Part shown: piece by piece, positions 9,657 through 18,105 of the stretch
Layout of the letters: every line of letters starts with the position of its first letter
Numbering within the stretch: the stretch's first letter is position 1
Translations under genes and position numbers: made by a program
The notes under the pieces: model-generated
Told to the model about the DNA's origin: nothing
Seen by the model: the letters and a program-made list of their open reading frames with translations, nothing else
Databases searched by the model: none
Origin: Sphingomonas sp. M1-B02
Lineage (GTDB): Bacteria > Pseudomonadota > Alphaproteobacteria > Sphingomonadales > Sphingomonadaceae
Assembly (NCBI RefSeq): GCF_026167525.1
Contig: NZ_CP110679.1
Location: 2,591,501 to 2,655,500 of the forward strand
Length of the DNA: 64,000 bases
Direction: 5' to 3'

Positions 9657-9798
9657 GCCGGATCGCATAGACTCGAAGGCAGGCGGAGTCACGCAAAAAT
9701 CGATCGTTAGGTCACTGATGCTGACCTATAACGTTTCTTAGTTAGCGAACCGGCGGGCTGATCCGGGTTTCTTCCAAATCATTATGACCGATCCGGGC

Positions 9799-10599
9799 CT
9801 AACGAAGATATAGCCAGAATAGCGCCGCGGTGCCGGCAATGATTCGATACCAGGCGAAGGGCGCGAAGCCGTGGCGCGTGACGACGGCGAGGAAGGCCTT
9901 CACCACCGCCAGCGCCACCACGAAGGCGACAACGAAGCCGATCGCGATCAGCCCCATGCTGTCGGCCGTCACCGCGTCGCGATTCTTGTAAAGCTGGAGC
10001 GCGGTCGCGCCCGTCAGGGTCGGCAACGCCAGGAAGAAGCTGAAATCGGCGGCGGTGCGCCGATCGACCCCCAATGCCATCGCGCCCATGATCGTTGCGC
10101 CCGAGCGGCTGACCCCGGGCACCATCGCCAGGCACTGCACGAGCCCGATCTTGACCGACTGGCTGAACGACACGCCGGCGATTCCCAGCACATTCTCGGT
10201 TTTCGCCAGCCGCTCGACGATCAGGATGGCAACCCCGCCCACGATCAGCGCCCAGGCAACGACGATCGCATTTTCCAGCAGCGCGTCGATCTGGTCGCCG
10301 AGCAGCAGCCCGAGGATGACCGCGGGAAAGAAAGCGATCAGCAGGTTGCGCACGAAGGCGATCGCCTGCGGCTCGCGCCGCAGCAATCCGCGCCATACCG
10401 CAACGAAGGTCCGCCAATAGAGCACGACGATCGCCAGGATCGCGCCGGGCTGGATGGCGATGTTGAATACCGCCCATTGCGCGGCATCATATCCCAACAG
10501 CTCGCTGGCCAGGATCAGATGCCCGGTCGACGAGACCGGCAGGAATTCGGTGATCCCTTCGACGATGCCGAGCAGGATCGCGACAAAGATTTCGCTCAT
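9799..10599 (-). CDS. uppP: Undecaprenyl-diphosphate phosphatase UppP (BacA)
   Basis: This integral membrane enzyme dephosphorylates undecaprenyl diphosphate to recycle the lipid carrier for peptidoglycan and other surface polymers; overproduction is known to give bacitracin resistance. The 266-residue product carries the two signature regions 'GIVEGITEFLPVSSTGHLIL' (active-site Glu/Ser) near the N-terminus and 'MVPGVSRSGATIMGAM' in the middle, with about eight hydrophobic segments. It lies 27 bases downstream of the NDUFA9-like gene on the same strand. Confidence 0.97.
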   Translation of the reverse strand: MSEIFVAILLGIVEGITEFLPVSSTGHLILASELLGYDAAQWAVFNIAIQPGAILAIVVLYWRTFVAVWRGLLRREPQAIAFVRNLLIAFFPAVILGLLLGDQIDALLENAIVVAWALIVGGVAILIVERLAKTENVLGIAGVSFSQSVKIGLVQCLAMVPGVSRSGATIMGAMALGVDRRTAADFSFFLALPTLTGATALQLYKNRDAVTADSMGLIAIGFVVAFVVALAVVKAFLAVVTRHGFAPFAWYRIIAGTAALFWLYLR

Positions 10600-10626
10600 T
10601 TCGAATCCATGCCCCGGTCCGCGCTG

Positions 10627-11565
10627 CTACGCCGCATTGCCGGGCCGCCCGAAGCGACCCTGGCGACGGAATCGTATCAGCCATGCCGGCGCCACGCTGG
10701 CAAGCGGGGTGGGCACGATCCCCAATGCAGCAAAGCCCTCCGCGCCCGCGCTGACGACATTGTCCTTCTGGAGCATGCGCCACTGGTCCTGGGTGATCGG
10801 CGCGCCAGGAAGGGCGCCGAGCGAGGCGATCATCGCGCCGACTGCGTCCGGGATCTCCAGGAAACGCGCCTCGCGGCCGATCGTCCTGGCGATCCAGCGG
10901 AACAGTTCGGCCATGCTGACGATATCCGGCCCGCCCAGTTCGTAAACATGCCCGCCATGCCGATCCGGCTCGGCCAACGCCGCCACCACCGCCGCGGCGA
11001 CATCGGCGACATAAGCCGGCTGGAACCGCGCCTCGCCGCGCAGCACCGGCACCAGCGGCGCCGCCGCGATCAGCCCGGCAAAGCGATTGACGAACATGTC
11101 CTCGCGCCCGAACAGCGTCGAAGGACGGAGCACCGTAGCGTTCGGGTAGGCCTGGAGCAGCGCAGTTTCGCCCTCGCCTTTGGTCCGCCCATAGGTGGAA
11201 GGCGACGCAGGATCGGCGCCGAGCGCAGAGATATGGACCAGCGCCTCGACTCCCGCCGTACGCGCCGCGGTCGCGACGTTGCGCGCGCCCTCTACATGCA
11301 CCGCGCGCATGGTCGGGCCGAACGTGCCGGTCAGGTTCACCGCCATGTCGGCGCCGGCAAGGGCACGGACCAGTGTTTCGGGCATCCTGACGTCGGCCGC
11401 AACGAATTGGGATTGGCCGAGGCCGCCCTGGGTTTTGAGGAACCAGGCGTCGCGCGGCCGCGGCTGCGCGATTCGGACCCGCGCGCCCGCAGCGAACAGC
11501 TCCTGCGCGACATAACGGCCCAGAAAACCGCCGCCGCCGATCAGCGTTACCAATTTGTCCTTCAT
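10627..11565 (-). CDS. NAD(P)-binding protein, complex I NDUFA9-like atypical SDR
   Basis: The 312-residue product starts with a Rossmann nucleotide-binding motif, 'KLVTLIGGGGFLGRYVAQEL'. It continues with 'VNLTGTFG', 'GARNVATAARTAGVEALVHISALGAD' and 'YGRTKGEGETALLQAYPNATVLRPSTLFG', the pattern of atypical extended SDRs related to NDUFA9, an accessory protein of respiratory complex I. The ATG at 11565 is chosen because it immediately precedes the Rossmann fold and has GGAGAGG about 11 bases upstream; an open frame extends to 11661 without support. It is followed by uppP. The respiratory role is inferred from the family. Confidence 0.85.
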   Translation of the reverse strand: MKDKLVTLIGGGGFLGRYVAQELFAAGARVRIAQPRPRDAWFLKTQGGLGQSQFVAADVRMPETLVRALAGADMAVNLTGTFGPTMRAVHVEGARNVATAARTAGVEALVHISALGADPASPSTYGRTKGEGETALLQAYPNATVLRPSTLFGREDMFVNRFAGLIAAAPLVPVLRGEARFQPAYVADVAAAVVAALAEPDRHGGHVYELGGPDIVSMAELFRWIARTIGREARFLEIPDAVGAMIASLGALPGAPITQDQWRMLQKDNVVSAGAEGFAALGIVPTPLASVAPAWLIRFRRQGRFGRPGNAA

Positions 11566-11696
11566 CGCCGTCTCAACCTCTCCGAACGCGCCGCTCCCCA
11601 TGCCGCGCACGCGCGCAAACGGCAAGCGCGGCCAGCCACCGACAAGTCCGTTGACAAGCAAGCCACCCCTCCCCTAGAGCCGCCCGCCTACCCCGT

Positions 11697-11783
11697 GCCC
11701 GGATGGCGGAATTGGTAGACGCACCAGCTTCAGGTGCTGGCGCTCGCAAGGGCGTGGAGGTTCGAGTCCTCTTCCGGGCACCA
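11697..11783 (+). tRNA. tRNA-Leu (anticodon CAG)
   Basis: The acceptor stem 'gcccgga' (11697) pairs with 'tccgggc' (11773-11779), followed by discriminator A and an encoded CCA. The D-arm contains 'tggtagac'. The anticodon arm 'ccagc-ttcaggt-gctgg' gives anticodon CAG. There is a long variable arm ('gcgctcgcaagggcg') as expected for class II tRNAs, and the T-arm contains 'ggttcgagtcc'. The total is 87 nt. The last 18 bases plus two following bases are repeated at 13858, consistent with an integration site. Confidence 0.96.
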
Positions 11784-11785
11784 TT
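11766..11785 (+). repeat. attL-like direct repeat: 3' end of tRNA-Leu
   Basis: The 20 bases gtcctcttccgggcaccatt cover the 3' half of the T-stem, the acceptor strand and the CCA of tRNA-Leu. An identical 20-mer lies at 13858-13877 in the same orientation. Tyrosine-recombinase elements typically duplicate exactly this part of a tRNA gene. Confidence 0.7.
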
Positions 11786-12189
11786 CTCAGGAGCGCATAG
11801 AAAAGCGTGTTTTCCTGCGACATCATAGCGGACTCTCTGAGACCGGAGCCGATCGATCGGTAGCTTGGCGCCAATCGCGGTCGCGCTGTTGGATCGTCTG
11901 TGGAAAGTGCGTAGTTCACGTTGAGCCGCTGGGTCACCGGCGTTTGCTGGCGTGGCTGGTAGCCATTGGTGTGGCGCTCGGAAATTATCGCCAGCCATAG
12001 AGAGAAGTGTCCAACTTCAGTTGCGTGACAGAAATTGTCATCGATTTGAGTGCCCATCGCCGTCCCCGGTGGGTCCCGATCTTCAGGTAGCAGTGTTGCC
12101 AGGCGCTCTTGCGGACCCGCTTGGTAAGCTATGCTGGAAGCAATTATACTTGACTTGTAGGGAAATGTTCCTCAAATGTTCTCACCGCA

Positions 12190-13390
12190 ATGAAGATGCG
12201 GGGCCAATCAATGGACATTCATGGGGAGCAGCGACGGCGGGCTTTTTCCGTTTGGCTGCGCACGGGCCGACGACCGAGGCCTGGCGATGGTCGCAAACTC
12301 GAATTGAAGTTCAATCCGTGGCACGATCCGGACGACGGACGATTCACGTTTAGGGGGGCGGGTCGATATTACGGTGCTGGCGGAGCGAGCAGGGCCGATG
12401 GCCGGGGACAACGCACTCCGAAGATCAGCTATGCCGCAGACCCTCGTCTGCCTCCTATCTCGACGAGGGAGCAGGTGGAGGCCTGGAGGACGGAGGAGTT
12501 AGCCAGAAATGGGCATAGACCGGGGTTCCGGGAAGCCATTGAGGAGCAGTACCGGCGCTATCTCCAGGAACTTGATCTACAGACCCGCCCCCGGCCGGGT
12601 GCTTTCGGCATTCCCGAACGCTCCGATCGTCCGGCCGACCCGGTTGCCGGACAAAGCAATAGCTCGTTGGGTCAAGATGGCGTCGGCGTCGGCGGCGGCG
12701 GCGGTGGGGGGAGTTTTGGCGGTGGCGGTGCAAGTGGTAGCTGGGAGGCGCCCGAGCAGCAAACCGGGTACACGGGGCGGGTTCAGCGGGGGCGGGGGCA
12801 GTTCCCGCGGTGGAGGTGCGAGCGGTTCCTGGGACGGACCGGCGCATCCTGACTATTCTGCGGCCACGCCTTCAGCCGGGCCGGAGCTTCAAGGCCATGC
12901 AGGCGGATCGGCGAAAGCCCCCGATGGGCGAGTTGCCCGTAGCGCGAGCGAACCGCGTCACATCATCGTGCGCAACGGCTACACCTATGAAATTGATGCG
13001 CGCGGTAGGACGAGACGCGTGTCGGGCCTGCTGTCGGATACCGATACGCCAGCCCGTTCATCTACGACCCAGGCGAAAGCAGGCGGTGAAGACCGGCGGA
13101 TCAGCGACGATGGCGGGCACTATATCGCAGCGCGCTTCGACGGCCCTACGGATGCCTTCAATCACTTCGCCCAGGATGCCAATTTCAACCGCGGCCGCTA
13201 TCGTGTGCTCGAGGATGAGTGGGCGAAAGCCAAGCGAGCGGGCAAGGAGGTGACTGCGACGATCGTGCCGCATTGCCGTGAAGGGGCATTAAGGCCGTTT
13301 GAGATCGACGTCAGCTTCACGGTCAACGGTCAGAAGAGGAGCATCAAAATGCCCAATGAGCGAACGGAGAAACGCCGTGGCAAACGATGA
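12190..13390 (+). pseudogene. DNA/RNA non-specific endonuclease toxin, frameshifted
   Basis: The N-terminal half reads in one frame (12190 or ATG 12211 onward: RRRAFSVWLRTGRRP, then 'KLELKFNPWHDPDDGRFTF', then a charged helix 'EEQYRRYLQELDLQTRP', then Gly-rich 'GGGASGSWEAPEQQ'). The C-terminal half reads in the next frame (Gly-rich 'GGFSGGGGSSRGGGASGSWDGP', then 'GGHYIAARFDGPTDAFNHFAQD' and 'ANFNRGRYRVLEDEWAKAKR'). The latter matches the Endonuclease_NS_2-type nuclease domain of bacterial polymorphic toxins. The frame change falls near 12750-12775. Joined, it would be about 400 residues. It may be a true pseudogene, a sequence error, or recoded. The immunity gene follows directly, overlapping its last codons. 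Confidence 0.7.
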
Positions 13391-13796
13391 AACCGAGCAA
13401 CTGCTCGCTAAGATCAGTCACTTGCTGGCAAGAGATTCAGAGTATCCGCTCGACGGGACACTGCTCTATGCAGAAATCGACCAGAACTTTGTTGCGCCCG
13501 CGATATTCAAGAATCTTGCGGACCAGATCCTGTATCGCGACCCGGACCTCAGGGAGCTGGGTGATACCCTGCTCGACCTCTGGGAAGCGCAGGACACCGA
13601 TGATCGGTGGGAAGAGATCGAATATGTCGTGCGCGATGGAAAATTCGATGTCGCTTTCACCTATCCTGACGAAATCGACCGCGAGGAAGATCGGTTTGAG
13701 CGGCGCGACCGGGTGGTTCAGCGCCATTTCGGTATCAAGCCAATTGTATATCCTTCCCTATCCGATGAAAGTGAAGTGCCTCGGTATGAATTGTAG
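13377..13796 (+). CDS. Probable immunity protein, YezG/DUF600-like
   Basis: The 139-residue acidic protein starts at a GTG at 13377 with GGAG 7 bases upstream; this start lies inside the end of the toxin gene. It contains 'WEEIEYVVRDGKFDVAFTYPDEID', which resembles the W..lel.v..dGkF.i.F.Yd region of YezG/DUF600 immunity proteins that neutralise secreted nucleases. Strong acidity (DETEQ, AEIDQ, EAQDTDDRWEE) fits an inhibitor of a basic nuclease. Its position directly after the toxin supports the pairing. An in-frame ATG at 13356 is an alternative start. Confidence 0.72.
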   Translation: MANDETEQLLAKISHLLARDSEYPLDGTLLYAEIDQNFVAPAIFKNLADQILYRDPDLRELGDTLLDLWEAQDTDDRWEEIEYVVRDGKFDVAFTYPDEIDREEDRFERRDRVVQRHFGIKPIVYPSLSDESEVPRYEL

Positions 13797-13857
13797 CGCG
13801 AAATCATCGCCTATGACGCAAGATTAAAATACTCCAATGATCGGAGTGCCCATCTTT

Positions 13858-13877
13858 GTCCTCTTCCGGGCACCATT
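13858..13877 (+). repeat. attR-like direct repeat of tRNA-Leu 3' end
   Basis: This 20-mer is identical to 11766-11785. It lies 61 bases after the immunity gene stop, just downstream of a small hairpin (ACTCC...GGAGT, 13831-13847). The remaining bases up to the MFS gene start at 14202 contain no gene I can support. Confidence 0.7.
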
Positions 13878-14201
13878 TGTTCTTTTCAGGACATCCCAAA
13901 ACCATCGACAAAACCGCCGGAACCGGCGCTGAAGTCATTCTGGCGCGCATGGAGCAAGCGCGAAACTTGGGGTGGCTGGCGGTCACCGAGCCCTTCGAAC
14001 CCGCGCAATCTGCGTCAGGCAGTTCGGACACCGCTCCAGACGAGTCACGCCGCAACGGGGCACGCTAGCACGTAAAAGGCGGACGGACTGCCCGAGGGCG
14101 GATCTCCGCGCTGGGCATGGCTGTGCATGCATCGTCACTCCCGCGCATCCGAACTGGTTTCGCGGAGTTAACCCCTTCGACGGTATGCTGCGGAGCACGA
14201 A

Positions 14202-15716
14202 ATGGCGCTCGATCCCCAAGGGGTGATCACTGACGAAGAGCGCGAGAGGGGCCTGCGCCGGCTGGTCATCGAAGCCGCCTATTCGAGCGGCGCGGTGGCG
14301 CTCACCAGCGGGGTGATCCTCACTGCATTCGCGCTCCATCTAGGCGCGTCGAACTTGATGATCGGCATTCTCGCCAGCGCGCCTTTCCTCACGCAGCTGC
14401 TGCAAGTCCCGGCGATCCTGATCGTCGAGCGCACGCGTGCGCGCAAGCGCATCGCCGTCCTCACCAGCATTTTCGGGCGCCTGATGCTGCTGGTGATGGC
14501 GGCGACTGCCTTCGCGACGGGGACCGTGCCGTTGCTCGTCTTCCTGGCCGCGCAATATGTTTTGTGCGGCCTAAGCGCGGTGGGAGGCTGCGCGTGGAAT
14601 GCCTGGATTCGTGATCTTGCGCCCGAGGACCGGTTGGGGCGCGTATTCGCGCGGCGCACGGCCTGGACTGCGGGCGTAGGCCTCGTCGGGGGTCTCGCGG
14701 CAGCGCTGATCCTCGATCAGACCGCCGACGGGTCAACAGCGCGCAGCTTTGCTTTTGCCGGCATGTTCGTGGTCGGTTGCGTCACCGGGCTGATCAGCGC
14801 CCGCATCGTGAGCCTGATGCCCGAACCGCAGATGCCGCCAGCGGGCGAACGCGTCGATCTCGCCGGCCTGCTGCGCGCGCCTTTCGCGGATCGCAACTTC
14901 GCGCGGCTGATGGGGTTCGTTGCGAGCTGGCAGTTCGCGGTCAACCTTGCCACCCCGTTCTTCACGGTCTTCATCGTCGAGCAGTTGCGGTTCGACGTCA
15001 GCGTGGTGATGGTGCTGAGCGCGGTCAGCCAGCTTGCCAACCTTCTCGCGCTGCGCACCTGGGGGCAACTGAGCGACCGCTTCTCGAACAAGTCGGTGAT
15101 GCTGGTCTGCGCGCCGGCCTATATTCTGTGCATCGTCGCGATGATCGGCGCTTCGCAGTTCGAGGAGCGCGCGCTTGTTCTCACCTGGTTGGTCGTGCTC
15201 CATGCCTTGATGGGCGCATCGGTGGCGGGCGTGACGCTGAGTTCGACCAACATCGCACTCAAGCTCTCGCCGCGGGGCTCGGCTACGGCCTATGTCGCGG
15301 CCAACGCGCTGGCGACCGCGCTCGCGGCCGGCATCGCCCCGATTCTCGGCGGGCTTCTCGCGGACTTCTTCAGCAACCGGCATCTCGAATTGCTGATCCG
15401 CTGGACCAGCCCCAACGGCATCTGGTCCTTCCCCTTGCAGCTGACGCACTGGGACTTCTACTTCCTGATGGCGGGCATCCTCGGCCTCTATGCCATCCAC
15501 CGCCTGTCGCTGGTGCGCGAAGAGGGCGAGATCGACCGTGCCGAGATGGTCGGCGAAGTGCTGGCGCTGACCAGGCGCGCGATCCGCAACGTGTCGAGCG
15601 TTGCCGGCCTGCGCGCGGCGACCGACTTGCCGGTCTCGTTGCTGCGCGATGCGCGGGTCCGGTTCAGGCACGCCCGGGCGCAGGGTCGCGAGGCGAAGCG
15701 CAGCGGCGAACCTTGA
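14202..15716 (+). CDS. MFS transporter
   Basis: The 504-residue protein has about 11-12 hydrophobic segments, for example 'GAVALTSGVILTAFALHLG', 'LMLLVMAATAFATGTVPLLV' and 'ASVAGVTLSSTNIALKLSP'. The inter-helix motif 'VERTRARKRIAVLTSIFGR' resembles the MFS loop 2-3 pattern, and 'WGQLSDRFSNKSVMLVCAP' is a second copy after the central loop. The C-terminus is a long basic cytoplasmic tail. The substrate cannot be read from the sequence. It is convergent with the sugar-oxidation operon, so a link to that pathway is possible but unproven. Confidence 0.9.
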   Translation: MALDPQGVITDEERERGLRRLVIEAAYSSGAVALTSGVILTAFALHLGASNLMIGILASAPFLTQLLQVPAILIVERTRARKRIAVLTSIFGRLMLLVMAATAFATGTVPLLVFLAAQYVLCGLSAVGGCAWNAWIRDLAPEDRLGRVFARRTAWTAGVGLVGGLAAALILDQTADGSTARSFAFAGMFVVGCVTGLISARIVSLMPEPQMPPAGERVDLAGLLRAPFADRNFARLMGFVASWQFAVNLATPFFTVFIVEQLRFDVSVVMVLSAVSQLANLLALRTWGQLSDRFSNKSVMLVCAPAYILCIVAMIGASQFEERALVLTWLVVLHALMGASVAGVTLSSTNIALKLSPRGSATAYVAANALATALAAGIAPILGGLLADFFSNRHLELLIRWTSPNGIWSFPLQLTHWDFYFLMAGILGLYAIHRLSLVREEGEIDRAEMVGEVLALTRRAIRNVSSVAGLRAATDLPVSLLRDARVRFRHARAQGREAKRSGEP

Positions 15717-15746
15717 ACCTGTGCCTCGCGGGTGCGTTTGCCCTGC

Positions 15747-16343
15747 ATGGCCAAAGATGATCCAAAGACCGCGACCGCACCCCCTCGCGATCAGCCCGGC
15801 GGCAAGACAGCGCTGCTGATCATCGATATGATCAACACCTTCGACTTTCCGGAAGGCGAACAACTCATGAATGGCGCGTCGCGCGCCGCCGAAGCGATTC
15901 TCGAGCTGCGCCGCCAGGCCGCGCAAGCGGGTTTGCCGGTGATCTACGTCAACGACAATTTCGGCGTATGGCACTCGGAGAAATCGCTGCTCGTGGAGCG
16001 CGCGCGGGAGCGGCTGGTTCGGCCGGAGCTGGCGCCGACCGACGAGGATTATTTCGTCATCAAGCCGCAATTCTCGGGCTTCTATTCGACCAATCTGCCG
16101 GTACTGCTGCCCAAGCTGGGAGTGAACCGACTGGTGCTGACCGGCGTAGCCACGGATATCTGCATATTGTTCACAGCAGCGGACGCGCACATGCGCGACT
16201 ATGCCTTGTGGATCCCCGAAGACGCCGTTGCCGCCGAGACTGCAGAGGGCAGCGCATCGGCGTTGGCGATCATGCGATCCTCGATGGGCGCCGAGACGGC
16301 GCCGGTCGGCGAGCTCAGCCTGGCGACCTGGAGCAACGGCTAG
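15747..16343 (+). CDS. Isochorismatase-family cysteine hydrolase
   Basis: The 198-residue protein shows the three catalytic positions of the isochorismatase/nicotinamidase fold: Asp in 'TALLIIDMINTFDF', Lys in 'DYFVIKPQFSGFYSTNL', and Cys in 'VATDICILFTAADAHMRDY'. Such enzymes hydrolyse amides, carbamoyl groups or vinyl ethers; the substrate here is unknown. The ATG at 15747 is preferred; a GTG at 15732 is in frame. It lies 30 bases after the MFS gene and its stop overlaps that of the convergent SDR gene. Confidence 0.88.
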   Translation: MAKDDPKTATAPPRDQPGGKTALLIIDMINTFDFPEGEQLMNGASRAAEAILELRRQAAQAGLPVIYVNDNFGVWHSEKSLLVERARERLVRPELAPTDEDYFVIKPQFSGFYSTNLPVLLPKLGVNRLVLTGVATDICILFTAADAHMRDYALWIPEDAVAAETAEGSASALAIMRSSMGAETAPVGELSLATWSNG

Positions 16344-17074
16344 ACGATCTTCTGGACCAGCGGCTCGATCCGCAGCGTCACCACGTCGACTCCCGGCCCG
16401 CGCGTCGCGGCGAACAGGATCGCCTCGGCGACTTCGGCGGGCGGGAGCATCCTATACGCCTGCACCTCCCGCGCGCGCTCGTCGGCCGAATAGGGCTGCA
16501 TCGCCGATCCGATCGCCCCGGGCTCGATCAAAGTGAGGCGGATGCTCTCGGGGATCAGTTCCTTGCGCAGCGTCTCGGCGAAGGAGGCGACGCCGCCCTT
16601 CGCGGCATTGTAGACGCTCTCGCCGACTGCCTTGATATGGACGCTGATCGAGCCGACCAGGATGATCATCCCGTCCTTGGTCTCTTGGGCCTTGATGCGA
16701 TCGATCGCACCCTTGGTGCAGGCGACGTAGCTCACGAGATTGCTCTCGATCACATAGCGCCAGTCGGCATCGTCCATCTCCATCAGCGGCCCCGAGCCGA
16801 CACCGGCACTGGCGACGAGGATGTCGAGCCCGCCCAGCCAGCTATCGACGCGCTCGAACATCCGCTCGATTCCTGCCGAGCCGGAGAGGTCGGCCACGAC
16901 CGATTCGATGTCGCCGCCGGTCGCCAGCCCCTCCACCACGTCGCGCAGTTCGAGCTCGCCGCGATCGGCGATGAGCACGCGCGCGCCGGCTGCCAACATC
17001 CGTTCGGCCACCGCCCGGCCGACGCCGCCGGCACCGCCGGTGATCAATACGCGCTTTCCGGCGAGGTTCGACAT
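16340..17074 (-). CDS. SDR family oxidoreductase (last gene of the 741-aa-protein operon)
   Basis: This is a classical short-chain dehydrogenase of 244 residues. The cofactor motif is 'VLITGGAGGVGRAVAERM' (TGxxxGxG), the structural motif is 'LVASAGVG' (NAG-like), and the catalytic Ser and YxxxK lie in 'ILVGSISVHIKAVGESVYNAAKGG'. The substrate is probably a polyol or sugar derivative, judging from neighbouring zinc dehydrogenase and lactonase genes. It shares clear similarity with the other SDR in the operon at 19171-19899, including 'GSIS..IKA.GESVY.A.K' and C-terminal 'LRIEP.(L/R)QK', so the two are probably paralogues. It lies 11 bases after the lactonase gene. Confidence 0.93.
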   Translation of the reverse strand: MSNLAGKRVLITGGAGGVGRAVAERMLAAGARVLIADRGELELRDVVEGLATGGDIESVVADLSGSAGIERMFERVDSWLGGLDILVASAGVGSGPLMEMDDADWRYVIESNLVSYVACTKGAIDRIKAQETKDGMIILVGSISVHIKAVGESVYNAAKGGVASFAETLRKELIPESIRLTLIEPGAIGSAMQPYSADERAREVQAYRMLPPAEVAEAILFAATRGPGVDVVTLRIEPLVQKIV

Positions 17075-17085
17075 GGGCGAGTCCT

Positions 17086-18105
17086 TTATCGTTGCGCGAA
17101 CAGGAATACCGGCGCGGGGACCGCGACCTCGGCGCTTTTTGCCAGCGTCCCGTCGGGCTCGATTTCGAAGACGGTGACGCTGTTTCCTTCCTCGTTGGCG
17201 ACCAGCATCCGGCGCCGTTCGTCGAGCAACAGGAAGAAGCGCGGCGACGCCCCTTCCGAAGGGATATGCTCGAGCAGCGAAACGCGCCCGGCGGCGTCCA
17301 GCGCGAAGGTCGCGATGCTGTCATGGCCGCGATTGGTGACATAGATTCGGTCACCCGCGGCGTTGATGCCGATGTGGCCGCCGAGGCTCTTTCCGCCAAA
17401 TCCCGAGGGCAAGGTCGATACCGACTGACGCGCCGAAAGCGCGCCCTCGCCGACATCGAACATCGTCAGCGTGCTCGCCAATTCACTGACCAGGAAAGCA
17501 ATCGGCCGATGCGGGTGGAAGACCAGGTGGCGCGGCCCCGAGCCCGCGGCCGCAGCGAATGCGACGCGCGGCGCGTCCGCCAGTCCGTGCGCGCCGTCGA
17601 ATGCAAAGGCGAGCACCTGATCGGTGCCAAGATCGGTCTGGTACAGCCATCGCCCGTCGGGACTGAAGATCACACAATGCGCGTGCGGGCCCTCCTGTCG
17701 ATCGGCAACCGGTCCATGCCCCTGGTTGGTGCGCAGGGCTACGGGATCGCCCGGCAGGCCACTCTCGGAGTCCAATCGGAACAGCGCCATGCTCCCGGAG
17801 CCGTAATTGGCGACGGCCAGCCATGCCTCGTCCGCGCTCAATGCAACGTAGCACGGTAGCGCTCCCTGCGTGGGCAAGCGCGCGAGGGGCTGCCACTCGA
17901 TTCCCACGCGGCGAAGCACGCGAAGCACCCCTTCGTCGCGCTCATCAACCAGATAATTTAGATCGTAGCGCCGCGAATAGGCGCCGAACGAGGCGTTGGG
18001 CGCAAAGCCATATGCCTCGCCGAGCGACCAACTCCCGTTGCCGTATGGCAACCGGTACAAGCCCGCGCCGCCGGCATCGGTGTAGGTGCCGACATGCAGC
18101 TCCAT
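17086..18105 (-). CDS. Lactonase family protein (6-phosphogluconolactonase-type beta-propeller)
   Basis: The 339-residue protein begins 'MELHVGTYTDAGGAGLYRL' and shows repeated propeller blades: 'PCYVALSADEAWLAVANYGSGSMALFRLD', 'GPHAHCVIFSPDGRWLYQTDLGTDQVLAFAFD', 'GPRHLVFHPHRPIAFLVSELASTLTMFD', 'GGHIGINAAGDRIYVTNRGHDSIATFALD'. These match the Pfam lactonase family (PF10282), whose members hydrolyse sugar lactones. Its ATG overlaps the stop of the zinc dehydrogenase gene (TGATG), so the two are translationally coupled. A dehydrogenase followed by a lactonase suggests sugar to lactone to sugar acid. Confidence 0.9.
   Translation of the reverse strand: MELHVGTYTDAGGAGLYRLPYGNGSWSLGEAYGFAPNASFGAYSRRYDLNYLVDERDEGVLRVLRRVGIEWQPLARLPTQGALPCYVALSADEAWLAVANYGSGSMALFRLDSESGLPGDPVALRTNQGHGPVADRQEGPHAHCVIFSPDGRWLYQTDLGTDQVLAFAFDGAHGLADAPRVAFAAAAGSGPRHLVFHPHRPIAFLVSELASTLTMFDVGEGALSARQSVSTLPSGFGGKSLGGHIGINAAGDRIYVTNRGHDSIATFALDAAGRVSLLEHIPSEGASPRFFLLLDERRRMLVANEEGNSVTVFEIEPDGTLAKSAEVAVPAPVFLFAQR

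Larger units (their letters stand above)
11766..13877. mobile_element. Putative tRNA-Leu-integrated mini-element carrying toxin/immunity genes
   Basis: About 2.1 kb lies between two identical 20-bp copies of the tRNA-Leu 3' end. It contains a polymorphic-toxin-type nuclease gene (frameshifted) and its probable immunity gene, and no integrase. Its codon use is less GC-biased than that of its neighbours, for example AT-richer stretches around 13380-13840. The 406 bases between the tRNA and the toxin gene (11784-12189) hold no convincing gene. This could be the remnant of a larger element that lost its recombinase, or a cassette moved by an integrase acting in trans. Confidence 0.5.

Noticed and set aside
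11734..12000. An ORF starting within tRNA-Leu
   Set aside because: Its first codons are the tRNA itself and the rest has no coding character.
12676..12724. Gly-codon run in the toxin gene as a CRISPR-like or satellite repeat
   Set aside because: It is a low-complexity ggc/ggt run encoding a Gly linker; there are no regularly spaced repeats with unique spacers in the window.
13856..14068. A 70-codon plus-strand ORF after the att-like repeat
   Set aside because: It starts inside the repeat, has no ribosome-binding site, and its sequence looks non-coding.
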